Positions 49,166 to 57,698 of a stretch of 64,000 nt of DNA are shown one piece after another. Origin of the DNA: Streptomyces qinglanensis (GTDB lineage: Bacteria > Actinomycetota > Actinomycetes > Streptomycetales > Streptomycetaceae); the NCBI RefSeq assembly GCF_900111245.1, contig NZ_FOGO01000010.1, forward strand, positions 124,001 to 188,000. Reading direction: 5' to 3'. Within the stretch, counting starts at the first letter, position 1; every line of letters begins with the position of its first letter. The position numbers and the translations under genes are program-made. The notes below the pieces were generated by a model. The model was given only the letters and a program-made list of their open reading frames with translations. It ran no database searches and had not been told where the DNA came from.

Positions 49166-52100
49166 GTGCGGGGCTACGACCGCTACGAGGCTGACGATCA
49201 CCTCTCGCAGTTCGAGGCCGAGATGGAGCGGCTGAAGAAGGAGCGGGAGAAGGCCGTCGAGCATGCCGACGACCTCGGCTACCAGGTCGAAGTGCTGCGC
49301 GCCAAGCTGCACGAGGCGCGCCGCGCCCTGGCCACGCGCCCGGCGGGGTACGACAATCTCTCCCATCAGGCCGAGCAGTTGCTGCGCAACGCCCAGCTCC
49401 AGGCCGACCAGATGCGCGCCGACGCCGAGCGGGAGCTGCGCGAGGCGCGCGCCCAGACCCAGCGGGTGCTCCAGGAGCAGGCCGAGCAGCAGGCGCGGCT
49501 GGAGGCCGAGCTGCACGCCGAGGCGGTACGCCGCCGCCAGCAGCTCGACCAGGAGCTGGCCGACCGCCGCGCGACGGTCGAGACCCACGTCAACGAGAAC
49601 GTGGCCTGGGCCGAGCAGCTCCGCTCCCGCACCGAGCAGCAGGCCCGCCGGCTCATGGAGGAGACCCGCGCCGAGTCCGAGCAGGCGCTCTCCCAGGCGC
49701 GCGCCGAGGCGCAGCGGCTGACCGAGGAGTCGCGGCAGCGGCTGACCACCGAGGCCGAGCAGGCCCGCAGCGAGGCCGAAGCGGTCCTGCGGCGGGCCCG
49801 CGCCGACGCCGAGCGGCTGCTGACCGCCGCCTCCACCCAGGCGCAGGAGGCCACCGACCACGCCGAGCAGCTCCGCAGCTCCACCGCGGGAGAGGTGGAG
49901 AGCAGCCGCCGCGAGTCCGCCGAGCTGATGCGCGGCGCCGAGGAGCGGATGCGGGAGGCCGAGGAGGCCCTGCGCGAGGCCCGGGAGCAGGCCGCCGAGA
50001 AGCTCCAGGAGGCCGAGGAGGAGGCGGGCAAGCGGCTCAGCGACTCCGAGTCGGTGAACGAGCAGCGCACCCGCACCGCCAAGGCGGAGGTGGCCCGGCT
50101 CGTCGGCCAGGCCACCAAGGACGCCGAGGCCATCACCGCCGAGGCGGAGCAGGTCCGCGAGGATGCCCGGGCCGAGGGCGAGCGGCTGATCGCCGAGGCC
50201 CGCGAGAAGGCCCGCACCACCACCGCCGAGGAGTCCGCGAACCAGCTCGCCGAGGCGGCCCGCACGGCCGAGGACGTCCTCAACCGCGCCTCGGAGGAGG
50301 CTCAGGCCACCACGAAGTCGGCCGCCGAGGAGGCGGAGCGGCTGCGCCGGGAGGCCGAGGAGGAGGCCGACCGGCTGCGCGCCGAGGCGCACGACGTGGC
50401 CGCGGAGCTCAAGGGCGCCGCCAAGGACGACACCAAGGAGTACCGGGCCAAGACGGTCGAGCTCCAGGAGGAGGCCCGCAGGCTGCGCGGCGAGGCCGAG
50501 CAACTGCGCGCCGAGGCGGTCGAGGAGGGCGAGAAGATCCGCGGCGAGGCCCGCCGCGACGCCGTCCAGCAGATCGAGGAGGCCGCCAACCGGGCCGAGG
50601 AGCTGCTGGGCAAGGCCAAGGCCGATGCCGAGGAGACCCGCACGGACGCCGCCACGGAGAGCGAGCGCGTGCGCACGGAGGCGATCGAGCGGGCCACGGC
50701 GCTGCGCACGCAGGCCGAGGAGGCGCTGGAGCGGGCCCGTACGGAGGCCGAGCAGACCCGCACCGAGGCCGAGGAGCACGCCGAGCAGGCGCGCACCGAG
50801 GCGGACGAGGCCGCCCGGCGCGCCCGCGAGGAGGCCGAGGAGGCGGTCCGCGAGCGGAAGGCCGAGACCGAGGCGGAGCTGACCCGGCTGCGCGAGGAGG
50901 CCGAGGCCAGGCTGGCGGAGGCCGAGTCCGGGCTCGCCGAGGCCCGCACCGAGGCCGAACGGCTGCGCGAGGAGGCCAGGGCCGAGTCCGAGCGGCTGCG
51001 CAGCGAGGCGGCGGAGCGGGTGCGCACGCTGCGCGAGCAGGCCGAGGAGGAGGCGGAGCGGCTGCGCACCGAGGCCGCTTCGGACGCCTCGCAGGCTCGT
51101 GCCGAAGGCGAGTCGGTCGCCGTCCAGCTACGCAGCGAGGCGACGGCGGAGGCCGAGCGGCTGCGCGAGGAGGCCAGGACGACGGCCGACCGGGTGCGCG
51201 CCGAAGCGGACGCGGCGGCCGAGCGGACGAACGCGGAGGCCGCCGAGGCGCTGGGCGCGGCCCAGGAGGAGGCCGCCCGGCGCCGGCGCGAGGCCGAGGA
51301 ACTGCTGACCTCCGCCCGCGAGGAGGCACACCAGGAGCGCACGGCGGCCCGCGAGCAGAGCGAGGAGCTGCTGGCGGCGGCCCGCAAGCGGGTGGCCGAG
51401 GCGCAGGAGGAGGCCGAGCGGCTGACGGAGGAGGCCGAGCGGCGCGCGGCCGAACTCGTCGCGTCGGCCGAGGAGACGGCCCAGCAGGTGCGCGACTCGG
51501 TCGCGGGTCTGCGCGAGGAGGCCGAGGAGGAGATCGCCGGGCTGCGCTCGGCGGCCGAGCTCGCGGCGCAGACGCTGCGCCGCGAGGCGCAGGAGGAGGC
51601 CGACGCCGCCAAGGCGCTGGCCGAGCGGACGGTCTCGGAGGCGGCCGAGGAGGCGGAGCGCACCCGTGCCGACGCGCAGCGCGGCAGCGAGGAGTCCCGC
51701 GCGGAGGCCGACCGGCTGCTGGACGAGGCGCGCGAGGAGGCCGCGAAGAAGCGCGCCGAGGCCGCCGAACAGGCCGACCAGCTCCTCGCCGAGGCCCGGC
51801 AGGAGGCGGACCGCGCGCGCGGCGAGGCGGAGCAGTACAGCGCGGAGACCCGCACCGGCGCGGACCAGTACAGCGCCGAGACCCGCACCGGCGCCGACCA
51901 GTACAGCCAGGAGACCCGCGCCGAGGCCGAGCGGGTCGGCGGCGAGCTGCGGGCGGAGGCGGAGCAGTTCAGCGAGGAGACGCATGCCGCGGCGGAGCGG
52001 ATCGCCGAGGAGTCCCGCGCGGAGGCCGACCGGCTGCTGGACGAGACGCGCGAGGAGGCCGCGAAGAAGCGCGCCGAGGCCGCCGAACAGGCCGACCAGC

Positions 52101-52954
52101 TCCTCGCCAAGGCCCAGGAGGAGGCCCTGCGCACGCAGGCCACCGCCGAGGAGCAGGCGGACTCCATGGTCGGCGCCGCGCGCGGGGAGTCCGACCGGCT
52201 GGTGACCGAGGCGCAGGCCGAGGGCCGGGAGCTGGTCGAGAAGGCCCGCTCGGACGCGGACACCATGCTGGAGGAGGCGCGCAGCGACTCCGGGGCGATC
52301 CGCGAGCGCGCCGAGGAGCTGCGCACCCGCGTCGAGGCGGAGGTCGAGGAGCTGCACGAGCGGGCCCGCCGGGAGGCCGCCGAGGCGATGCAGTCGGCGG
52401 GCGAGCGGTGCGACAAGCTGGTTGCGGCCGCCGAGGAGCAGCTCGCCGAGGCACGGAAGAAGGCCGAGGAGGTGCGTGCGGACGCCGATGCCGAGGCGGG
52501 CAAGGTGCGCATCGCCGCCGTCCGGAAGGCCGAGGGGCTGCTGAAGGAGGCCGAGCAGCGGAAGGCCGCCATGCTCCAGGAAGCCGAGCGGATGCGGGAG
52601 GAAGCCTCGGAGGAGGCCCGGCACACGGTCGAGACGGGGCAGCAGGAGCTGGATGTGCTGATGCGCCGCCAGGAGGACATCAACGCGGAGATCTCCCGGG
52701 TGCAGGACGTGCTGGAGGCGCTGGAGTCGTTCGAGACGCCGGGGGCGGCGTCAGCGGCCGGAGCGGACTCCGGGCCGGAGTCCGAGGAGGATTCCGCTTC
52801 CGGCTCCGGCGGCGGCTCCGGGTCGGGGCGCGGCGCGGGGGCCGGCGCGGGATCCGGCCGGAAGAGTGGACGTGACACCGGCGCAAAGGGTGGTGTGACA
52901 GCGGGCGTTGGCGCTGGTACAACTCGTTCGAGTGGCAAGAGTTCGGAGAGTTAG
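49166..52954 (+). CDS. scy: Scy, giant coiled-coil polarity protein
   Basis: A 1262-residue protein, nearly all coiled coil. It opens RGYDRYEADDHLSQFEAEMERLKKEREKA, a conserved DivIVA-like head. The rod has hendecad-type (11-residue, building 51-residue blocks) repeats rich in Glu, Ala and Arg. Residues about 840-1000 contain a local duplication, including SAETRTGADQY tandem copies. The last 70 residues are a Gly/Ser tail. In S. coelicolor Scy (SCO5397, about 1326 aa by memory) organises the tip-organising centre with DivIVA and FilP, setting tip growth and branching. GTG at 49166 is chosen as the family start. filP follows 125 bp downstream. Confidence 0.93.
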   Translation: MRGYDRYEADDHLSQFEAEMERLKKEREKAVEHADDLGYQVEVLRAKLHEARRALATRPAGYDNLSHQAEQLLRNAQLQADQMRADAERELREARAQTQRVLQEQAEQQARLEAELHAEAVRRRQQLDQELADRRATVETHVNENVAWAEQLRSRTEQQARRLMEETRAESEQALSQARAEAQRLTEESRQRLTTEAEQARSEAEAVLRRARADAERLLTAASTQAQEATDHAEQLRSSTAGEVESSRRESAELMRGAEERMREAEEALREAREQAAEKLQEAEEEAGKRLSDSESVNEQRTRTAKAEVARLVGQATKDAEAITAEAEQVREDARAEGERLIAEAREKARTTTAEESANQLAEAARTAEDVLNRASEEAQATTKSAAEEAERLRREAEEEADRLRAEAHDVAAELKGAAKDDTKEYRAKTVELQEEARRLRGEAEQLRAEAVEEGEKIRGEARRDAVQQIEEAANRAEELLGKAKADAEETRTDAATESERVRTEAIERATALRTQAEEALERARTEAEQTRTEAEEHAEQARTEADEAARRAREEAEEAVRERKAETEAELTRLREEAEARLAEAESGLAEARTEAERLREEARAESERLRSEAAERVRTLREQAEEEAERLRTEAASDASQARAEGESVAVQLRSEATAEAERLREEARTTADRVRAEADAAAERTNAEAAEALGAAQEEAARRRREAEELLTSAREEAHQERTAAREQSEELLAAARKRVAEAQEEAERLTEEAERRAAELVASAEETAQQVRDSVAGLREEAEEEIAGLRSAAELAAQTLRREAQEEADAAKALAERTVSEAAEEAERTRADAQRGSEESRAEADRLLDEAREEAAKKRAEAAEQADQLLAEARQEADRARGEAEQYSAETRTGADQYSAETRTGADQYSQETRAEAERVGGELRAEAEQFSEETHAAAERIAEESRAEADRLLDETREEAAKKRAEAAEQADQLLAKAQEEALRTQATAEEQADSMVGAARGESDRLVTEAQAEGRELVEKARSDADTMLEEARSDSGAIRERAEELRTRVEAEVEELHERARREAAEAMQSAGERCDKLVAAAEEQLAEARKKAEEVRADADAEAGKVRIAAVRKAEGLLKEAEQRKAAMLQEAERMREEASEEARHTVETGQQELDVLMRRQEDINAEISRVQDVLEALESFETPGAASAAGADSGPESEEDSASGSGGGSGSGRGAGAGAGSGRKSGRDTGAKGGVTAGVGAGTTRSSGKSSES
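51835..51915 (+). repeat. 33-bp coding tandem repeat in scy
   Basis: Nearly three copies of a 33-bp unit encode QYSAETRTGAD in succession. A flanking block of about 95 bp (51700-51795) recurs almost unchanged at 52010-52105 within the same gene. Confidence 0.85.
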
Positions 52955-52967
52955 CCACTCGAACGAG
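52923..52967 (+). terminator. 14-bp-stem hairpin spanning the scy stop codon
   Basis: Perfect arms CTCGTTCGAGTGGC and GCCACTCGAACGAG with a 17-base loop. The TAG stop (52952-52954) is at the loop/right-arm junction. It may attenuate read-through from scy to filP. Confidence 0.6.
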
Positions 52968-53079
52968 GGCACATTCTCCAGATCAAACCCGCATAAGCTC
53001 GATGACACGCCGCTTCGGCCCCTAGGATTCCCTCTATCACTCCCCCGTCTGATAACCCGTCTGACTCGACAGGAACCCC

Positions 53080-54033
53080 ATGAGCGACACTTCCTCCCCC
53101 TTCGGCTTCGAGCTCGTGCGGCGTGGCTACGACCGCGGGCAGGTGGACGACCGCATCACGAAGCTCGTCGCCGACCGTGACAGCGCCCTGGCCCGTATCA
53201 CCTCTCTGGAAAAGCGCATCGAGGAGCTGCACCTCGAAACGCAGAATGCCCAGGCTCAGGTCAACGACTCGGAGCCGTCGTACGCCGGGCTGGGCGCCCG
53301 TGTCGAGAAGATCCTCCGGCTCGCGGAGGAAGAGGCCAAGGACCTGCGTGAGGAGGCCCGCCGCGCCGCCGAGCAGCACCGCGAACTCGCCGAGAGCGCC
53401 GCCCAGCAGGTGCGCAACGACGCCGAGGCGTTCGCCGCCGAGCGCAAGGCGAAGGCCGAGGAAGAGGGCTCGGGCATCGTCGACAAGGCGAAGACCGAGG
53501 CCGCCGCGCTGCGCAGCGAGGCCGAGAAGGACGCCCAGTCCAAGCGCGAGGAAGCCGACTCGCTCTTCGAGGACACCCGCGCCAAGGCGGCGCAGGCCGC
53601 CGCGGACTTCGAGACGAACCTCGCCAAGCGGCGCGAGCAGTCCGAGCGCGACCTCGCCTCCCGGCAGGCCAAGGCCGAGAAGCGGCTGGCCGAGATCGAG
53701 CACCGCGCCGAGCAGCTCCGCCTGGAGGCCGAGAAGCTGCGCACGGACGCGGAGCGGCGCGCCCGGCAGACCGTCGAGACCGCGCAGCGCCAGGCCGAGG
53801 ACATCGTGGCCGACGCCAACGCGAAGGCCGACCGGGTGCGCAGCGAGTCCGAGCGCGAGCTGGCGGCCCTCACCAACCGCCGCGACAGCATCAACGCGCA
53901 GCTCACCAACGTGCGCGAGATGCTGGCCACGCTCACCGGCGCGGCCGTGGCGGCCGCGGGCCAGCCCGGCGCCGAGGAAGCCACCGACGAGGAGGCCGCG
54001 GGCCGCTCGGTGCCGGCTCAGCAGTCCCGCTGA
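53080..54033 (+). CDS. filP: FilP, intermediate-filament-like coiled-coil protein
   Basis: A 317-residue protein with a short DivIVA-like N-terminal head (FGFELVRRGYDRGQVDDRITKLVADRD) and a coiled-coil rod to about residue 280. A tail ending GRSVPAQQSR follows. S. coelicolor FilP (SCO5396, by memory about 310 aa) assembles into filaments that stiffen hyphae near the tip and works with Scy and DivIVA. The head is homologous to that of Scy. AGGAACCCC precedes the ATG. A 19-bp-stem hairpin follows the gene. Confidence 0.94.
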   Translation: MSDTSSPFGFELVRRGYDRGQVDDRITKLVADRDSALARITSLEKRIEELHLETQNAQAQVNDSEPSYAGLGARVEKILRLAEEEAKDLREEARRAAEQHRELAESAAQQVRNDAEAFAAERKAKAEEEGSGIVDKAKTEAAALRSEAEKDAQSKREEADSLFEDTRAKAAQAAADFETNLAKRREQSERDLASRQAKAEKRLAEIEHRAEQLRLEAEKLRTDAERRARQTVETAQRQAEDIVADANAKADRVRSESERELAALTNRRDSINAQLTNVREMLATLTGAAVAAAGQPGAEEATDEEAAGRSVPAQQSR

Positions 54034-54099
54034 GCAACCGCGCCGGAGACACCGTCCTCCGCCGCGTCCGCCGTACGACGCGCCCGTACACCGTTCCCG

Positions 54100-54146
54100 C
54101 CGCGCGGGGCCGATGGGGTTCCAGCAGCCCCACCGGCCCCGCGCGG
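54100..54146 (+). terminator. long hairpin after filP
   Basis: 19-bp arms, CCGCGCGGGGCCGATGGGG and its complement, with one mismatch and a 9-base loop, 67 bp after the stop. Confidence 0.75.
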
Positions 54147-54237
54147 CGTGTCCATGCGTAGGTGTACGTACGACACACCGCGCACCGCCGATCGACCGCA
54201 TCGGAACGATGCGTTTCGCGTGTGCGGGTGATGTGCG

Positions 54238-54281
54238 GATAATGCACACGAGTGGCGGGAGCGAGGACCGGCCCTTAGCGT
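54238..54281 (+). promoter_or_regulatory. two candidate -10 elements for the first ABC transporter
   Basis: GATAAT at 54238-54243 (TTCGCG 17 bp upstream) and TAGCGT at 54276-54281, which is 6 bp from the ATG at 54288. The latter fits a leaderless start. Confidence 0.4.
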
Positions 54282-54287
54282 CGAAGA

Positions 54288-55331
54288 ATGATCGAGTTGC
54301 GGGATCTCACCAAGAGATACGGTGACAAGCTGGCCGTCGACGGACTCAGTTTCACCGTACGTCCCGGTACGGTCACCGGATTCCTGGGCCCGAACGGCGC
54401 GGGCAAGTCGACGACCATGCGCATGGTGCTGGGGCTCGACGAGCCGACGCGGGGCGACGTCCGGATCGAGGGGAAGCGCTACGCGGAGTTGCGCGAGCCG
54501 CTGCACAGCATCGGCGCGCTGCTGGAGGCCAAGGGCGTCCACGGCGGGCGCCGGGCCCACGACCACCTGCTGTGCCTGGCGCAGTCCAACGGGATTCCCG
54601 AGCGCCGGGTCGGCGAGGCGCTGGAGATGGTGGGCCTGCAGGACGTGGCGCGCAAGCGGCCCAAGGGGTTCTCCCTGGGCATGGGGCAGCGGCTGGGCAT
54701 CGCGGCGGCGCTGCTGGGCGACCCGCGCATCCTGATGTTCGACGAGCCCGTCAACGGCCTGGATCCGGAGGGCATCCACTGGATCCGTACGCTGATGCAG
54801 CAACTGGCCCGGGAGGGCCGGACGGTGTTCGTCTCCAGCCATCTGATGAGCGAGATGGCCCAGACCGCCGAGCATCTGGTCGTCATCGGGCAGGGCAAGC
54901 TGCTGGCGGACACCTCGATGTCGCAGTTCATCGCCGAGAACTCCCGCACGCACGTCCGGGTGCGCACCCCGGAGCCGGAGCGGATGCGGGACCTTCTCAC
55001 CGAGGCCGGGCTGCGCCCGGTGCCGGGTGCGGAGGGCGCCCTGGAGGTGGACGACGGGGACGCGCCCCGGATCGGCGAACTGGCCGCCGCCCACGGCGTG
55101 GTGCTGCACGAGCTGAGCACCCAGCGGGCCTCCCTGGAGGAGGCGTTCATGCGGCTGACGGCCCAGAGCGTCGAGTACCACGCCGCCGCACCCGGCGGCA
55201 CGCACGCGCCGCCGGTGCCGCAGGAGGGGACGGCGCCGCATCCGGGCGGCCCACAGAGCCCTCCGGGCGCGGCCCAGCCGCCTCCGGCGTGGGGCGAGGA
55301 CTGGCAGGACCGGAAGGGGCGCCGAGGATGA
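54288..55331 (+). CDS. ABC transporter ATP-binding protein 1
   Basis: A 347-residue ATPase of the DrrA/BcrA-type efflux group. Walker A is GPNGAGKSTTM (38-48), the signature is degenerate (GFSLGMGQRLGIAAAL, with SLGMGQ in place of LSGGQ), Walker B is ILMFDEPVNGLDPEG and the H-loop SSHLMSEMAQT. A C-terminal Pro-rich extension follows at about 300-347. It ends in ATGA overlap with its permease. It is near-leaderless after TAGCGT. Highly similar to the second ATPase at 56322, with a 59-bp identical block. Substrate unknown. Confidence 0.93.
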   Translation: MIELRDLTKRYGDKLAVDGLSFTVRPGTVTGFLGPNGAGKSTTMRMVLGLDEPTRGDVRIEGKRYAELREPLHSIGALLEAKGVHGGRRAHDHLLCLAQSNGIPERRVGEALEMVGLQDVARKRPKGFSLGMGQRLGIAAALLGDPRILMFDEPVNGLDPEGIHWIRTLMQQLAREGRTVFVSSHLMSEMAQTAEHLVVIGQGKLLADTSMSQFIAENSRTHVRVRTPEPERMRDLLTEAGLRPVPGAEGALEVDDGDAPRIGELAAAHGVVLHELSTQRASLEEAFMRLTAQSVEYHAAAPGGTHAPPVPQEGTAPHPGGPQSPPGAAQPPPAWGEDWQDRKGRRG

Positions 55332-56098
55332 GCCACAGCACGCGGGTACTCAAGTCCGAGTGGACCAAGGTCCGCTCCGTCCGCTCCACCGTATGGACCC
55401 TGGCCACCGCGCTCCTCGTCTCGGTCGGCCTCGGCGCCCTGATCTGCGGGGTGACCGCGTCCACCTTCGACGACATGTCCAGCTCGGAGCAGGTGACGTT
55501 CGACGCCACCTACACCAGCTTCGCCGGAATGGGCATCGGGCAGCTCGCGATGATCGCGTTCGGCGTGCTGATCGTCTCGGCCGAGTACAGCACCGGTATG
55601 ATCCGCAACTCGCTGGCCGCGGTTCCGCAGCGGGGCACGTTCCTGTGGAGCAAGGTGCTGATCGCCGGGGCATTGGTCCTCGTCGTCGGGATGGTCACCA
55701 GCTTCTGCGCGTTCTTCCTCGGCCAGGCGCTGCTCGGCTCGCACGGGGTGGGCATCGGCGACGAGGGCGTGCTGCGCGCCGTGGTCGGCGGCGGCATCTA
55801 CATGGCGCTGATCGCGATGTTCGCCGTGGGGATCACCTTCGTGCTGCGCAGCCCGCTGCTGGCGTTCGCGATCCTGATGCCGTTCTTCTTCCTGATCTCG
55901 AACATCCTGGGCAACGTCGAGGCGACCAAGAAGGTCGGCCAGTACCTCCCGGACCAGGCGGGGACGACGGTGATGGCCGTGGTGCCGGACACCCTGAACC
56001 GGCCGTACGGCCCCTGGGAGGGGCTGCTGATCATGGTGGCCTGGACGGCGGCCGCGCTGCTGGCGGGCTTCTTCGTCCTCAAGAAGCGCGACGCCTGA
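55328..56098 (+). CDS. ABC-2 type permease 1
   Basis: A 256-residue permease with six helices. It opens RVLKSEWTKVRSVRSTVWTLATALLVS, the hallmark of ABC-2 type subunits in Streptomyces (KSEWTK-x-R-x-V-R-S-T). The segment SAEYSTGMIRNSLAAVPQRG is shared with the second permease. ATG at 55328 overlaps the ATPase stop (ATGA), so the pair is coupled. The gap to the next ATPase, 223 bp, carries a 13-bp repeat (ACACCGGCTCCGG) and a small hairpin at 56202-56218. Confidence 0.92.
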   Translation: MSHSTRVLKSEWTKVRSVRSTVWTLATALLVSVGLGALICGVTASTFDDMSSSEQVTFDATYTSFAGMGIGQLAMIAFGVLIVSAEYSTGMIRNSLAAVPQRGTFLWSKVLIAGALVLVVGMVTSFCAFFLGQALLGSHGVGIGDEGVLRAVVGGGIYMALIAMFAVGITFVLRSPLLAFAILMPFFFLISNILGNVEATKKVGQYLPDQAGTTVMAVVPDTLNRPYGPWEGLLIMVAWTAAALLAGFFVLKKRDA

Positions 56099-56321
56099 AC
56101 CCCGCGGCACACCGGCTCCGGACACCGGCTCCGGACACCGGCACGGGCGCCCCCGGGCACCGGTCCAGGCACGCCCGGACACCGGCGCGCGCTACCGGAG
56201 GACGCCCCGCGGGGGCGTGCGCACTGCCAGGGGGCGCCGTAGGGAACCGATTCCCCGCCCCGTAGCCTCCTAGCCGATGTCCGGGGGCGAACGCGCCCCG
56301 AACTGCGTCCAGGGGCAAAGG

Positions 56322-57698
56322 ATGATCGAGGCGTACGGCCTGACGAAGCGCTACGGCGCCAAGACGGCCGTCTACAACCTGTCCTTCCAGGTACGGCCGG
56401 GGGCCGTGACCGGGTTCCTGGGGCCCAACGGCTCCGGGAAATCGACCACGATGCGCATGATCCTGGGGTTGGACACACCGACGTCCGGCCAGGTCACCGT
56501 GGGCGGCCACACCTTCCGCGGGCTGCCCAACGCTCCCCGCCAGGTCGGAGCGCTCCTCGATGCGAAGGCGGTGCACGGCGGGCGCAGCGCCCGCAACCAC
56601 CTGCTCTCCCTCGCCCAGCTCTCCGGTATCCCGGCCCGCCGGGTCGACGAGGTGCTGGGCGTGGTGGGGCTGCAGGACGTCGGCCGGAAGCGCTCCAAGG
56701 GCTTCTCCCTGGGCATGGGCCAGCGGCTGGGCATCGCCGCGGCGCTGCTCGGCGACCCGCAGGTGCTGCTCTTCGACGAGCCGGTCAACGGCCTGGACCC
56801 GGAGGGCATCCTGTGGGTCCGCAACCTGATGCGGCAGCTCGCCGCCGAGGGCCGGACGGTGTTCGTCTCCAGCCATCTGATGAGCGAGATGGCCCAGACC
56901 GCCGACCACCTCATCGTCATCGGCCGCGGGCAGTTGATGGCCGACATGTCCGTGCGGGAGTTCATCGAGCACAACTCCATCGGCTTCGCCCGGGTGCGCA
57001 CCCCCGACGGTGCCCCGGAGCAGCGGGAGAAGCTGCTGGCGGCGCTGCAGGAGGCGGGCGGCCAGGCACAGCCCGAGGAGGACGGGGCGCTGCGCGTCAC
57101 CGGGCTCCCGCTGCCCCGCATCAGCGACCTGGCGCACGGCGCCGACGTGCGGCTGTGGGAGCTGTCGCCGCACCAGGCGTCGCTGGAGGAGGCGTACATG
57201 CGCCTCACGCAGGGCTCGGTGGACTACCGCTCGACGGCCGACATGCGCTCCGGCCTGCAGCAGCCGATGGCAGCGCCGGGAACGGCCGGCCCCGGAGCGG
57301 TGCCGCCGCAGGCGGCCGCTGTTCCGGGGATGGCGGCGGCGCCGCAGATGCCGGCGGCGCCGCAGGGCGCCCCGTACCCGGGACCGTACGGTCCGCCGCA
57401 GCAGCAGGGCGCCCCCATGCAGCCGGGCGTCCCGATGCAGCCGGGCGCACCCGCCCCGCAGCAGGGCGTCCCGGCGCCGCAGACCCCGCCGCAGGCGGCC
57501 CCGCCGCAGCCGCGCGCCCCCGAGGGCGGCACGCTGCAGATGCGGGCGCCGCAGGCCCCGGCGGGCGGCCCGGGCACCCCGAATCCGTACGCGACCGACA
57601 GCCCCGCGCCCCCGGTCGGTCCGCCGGCCGGAAACCCGCCCGGCACAGTCCCCGGCACCGCCCCCGACAGCGCCAAGAACGAAGGCGAGGACGCCTGA
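56322..57698 (+). CDS. ABC transporter ATP-binding protein 2 with long Pro-rich tail
   Basis: A 458-residue protein. The ATPase core (about 1-305) has Walker A GPNGSGKSTTM, the degenerate signature GFSLGMGQRLGIAAAL, Walker B VLLFDEPVNGLDPEG and SSHLMSEMAQT. It ends at about 305, and about 150 residues of Pro/Ala/Gly/Gln-rich sequence follow (QPGVPMQPGAPAPQQGVPAP). Such a tail is long for this family and may be a tether to other proteins. GGGGCAAAGG precedes the ATG at 56322. The stop overlaps the next ATG by one base (TGATG). Confidence 0.92.
   Translation: MIEAYGLTKRYGAKTAVYNLSFQVRPGAVTGFLGPNGSGKSTTMRMILGLDTPTSGQVTVGGHTFRGLPNAPRQVGALLDAKAVHGGRSARNHLLSLAQLSGIPARRVDEVLGVVGLQDVGRKRSKGFSLGMGQRLGIAAALLGDPQVLLFDEPVNGLDPEGILWVRNLMRQLAAEGRTVFVSSHLMSEMAQTADHLIVIGRGQLMADMSVREFIEHNSIGFARVRTPDGAPEQREKLLAALQEAGGQAQPEEDGALRVTGLPLPRISDLAHGADVRLWELSPHQASLEEAYMRLTQGSVDYRSTADMRSGLQQPMAAPGTAGPGAVPPQAAAVPGMAAAPQMPAAPQGAPYPGPYGPPQQQGAPMQPGVPMQPGAPAPQQGVPAPQTPPQAAPPQPRAPEGGTLQMRAPQAPAGGPGTPNPYATDSPAPPVGPPAGNPPGTVPGTAPDSAKNEGEDA

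Noticed and set aside
49139..50779. 546-residue Leu/Gly-rich frame opposite scy
   Set aside because: Antisense of Glu/Ala/Arg coiled-coil codons; a typical high-GC artefact.
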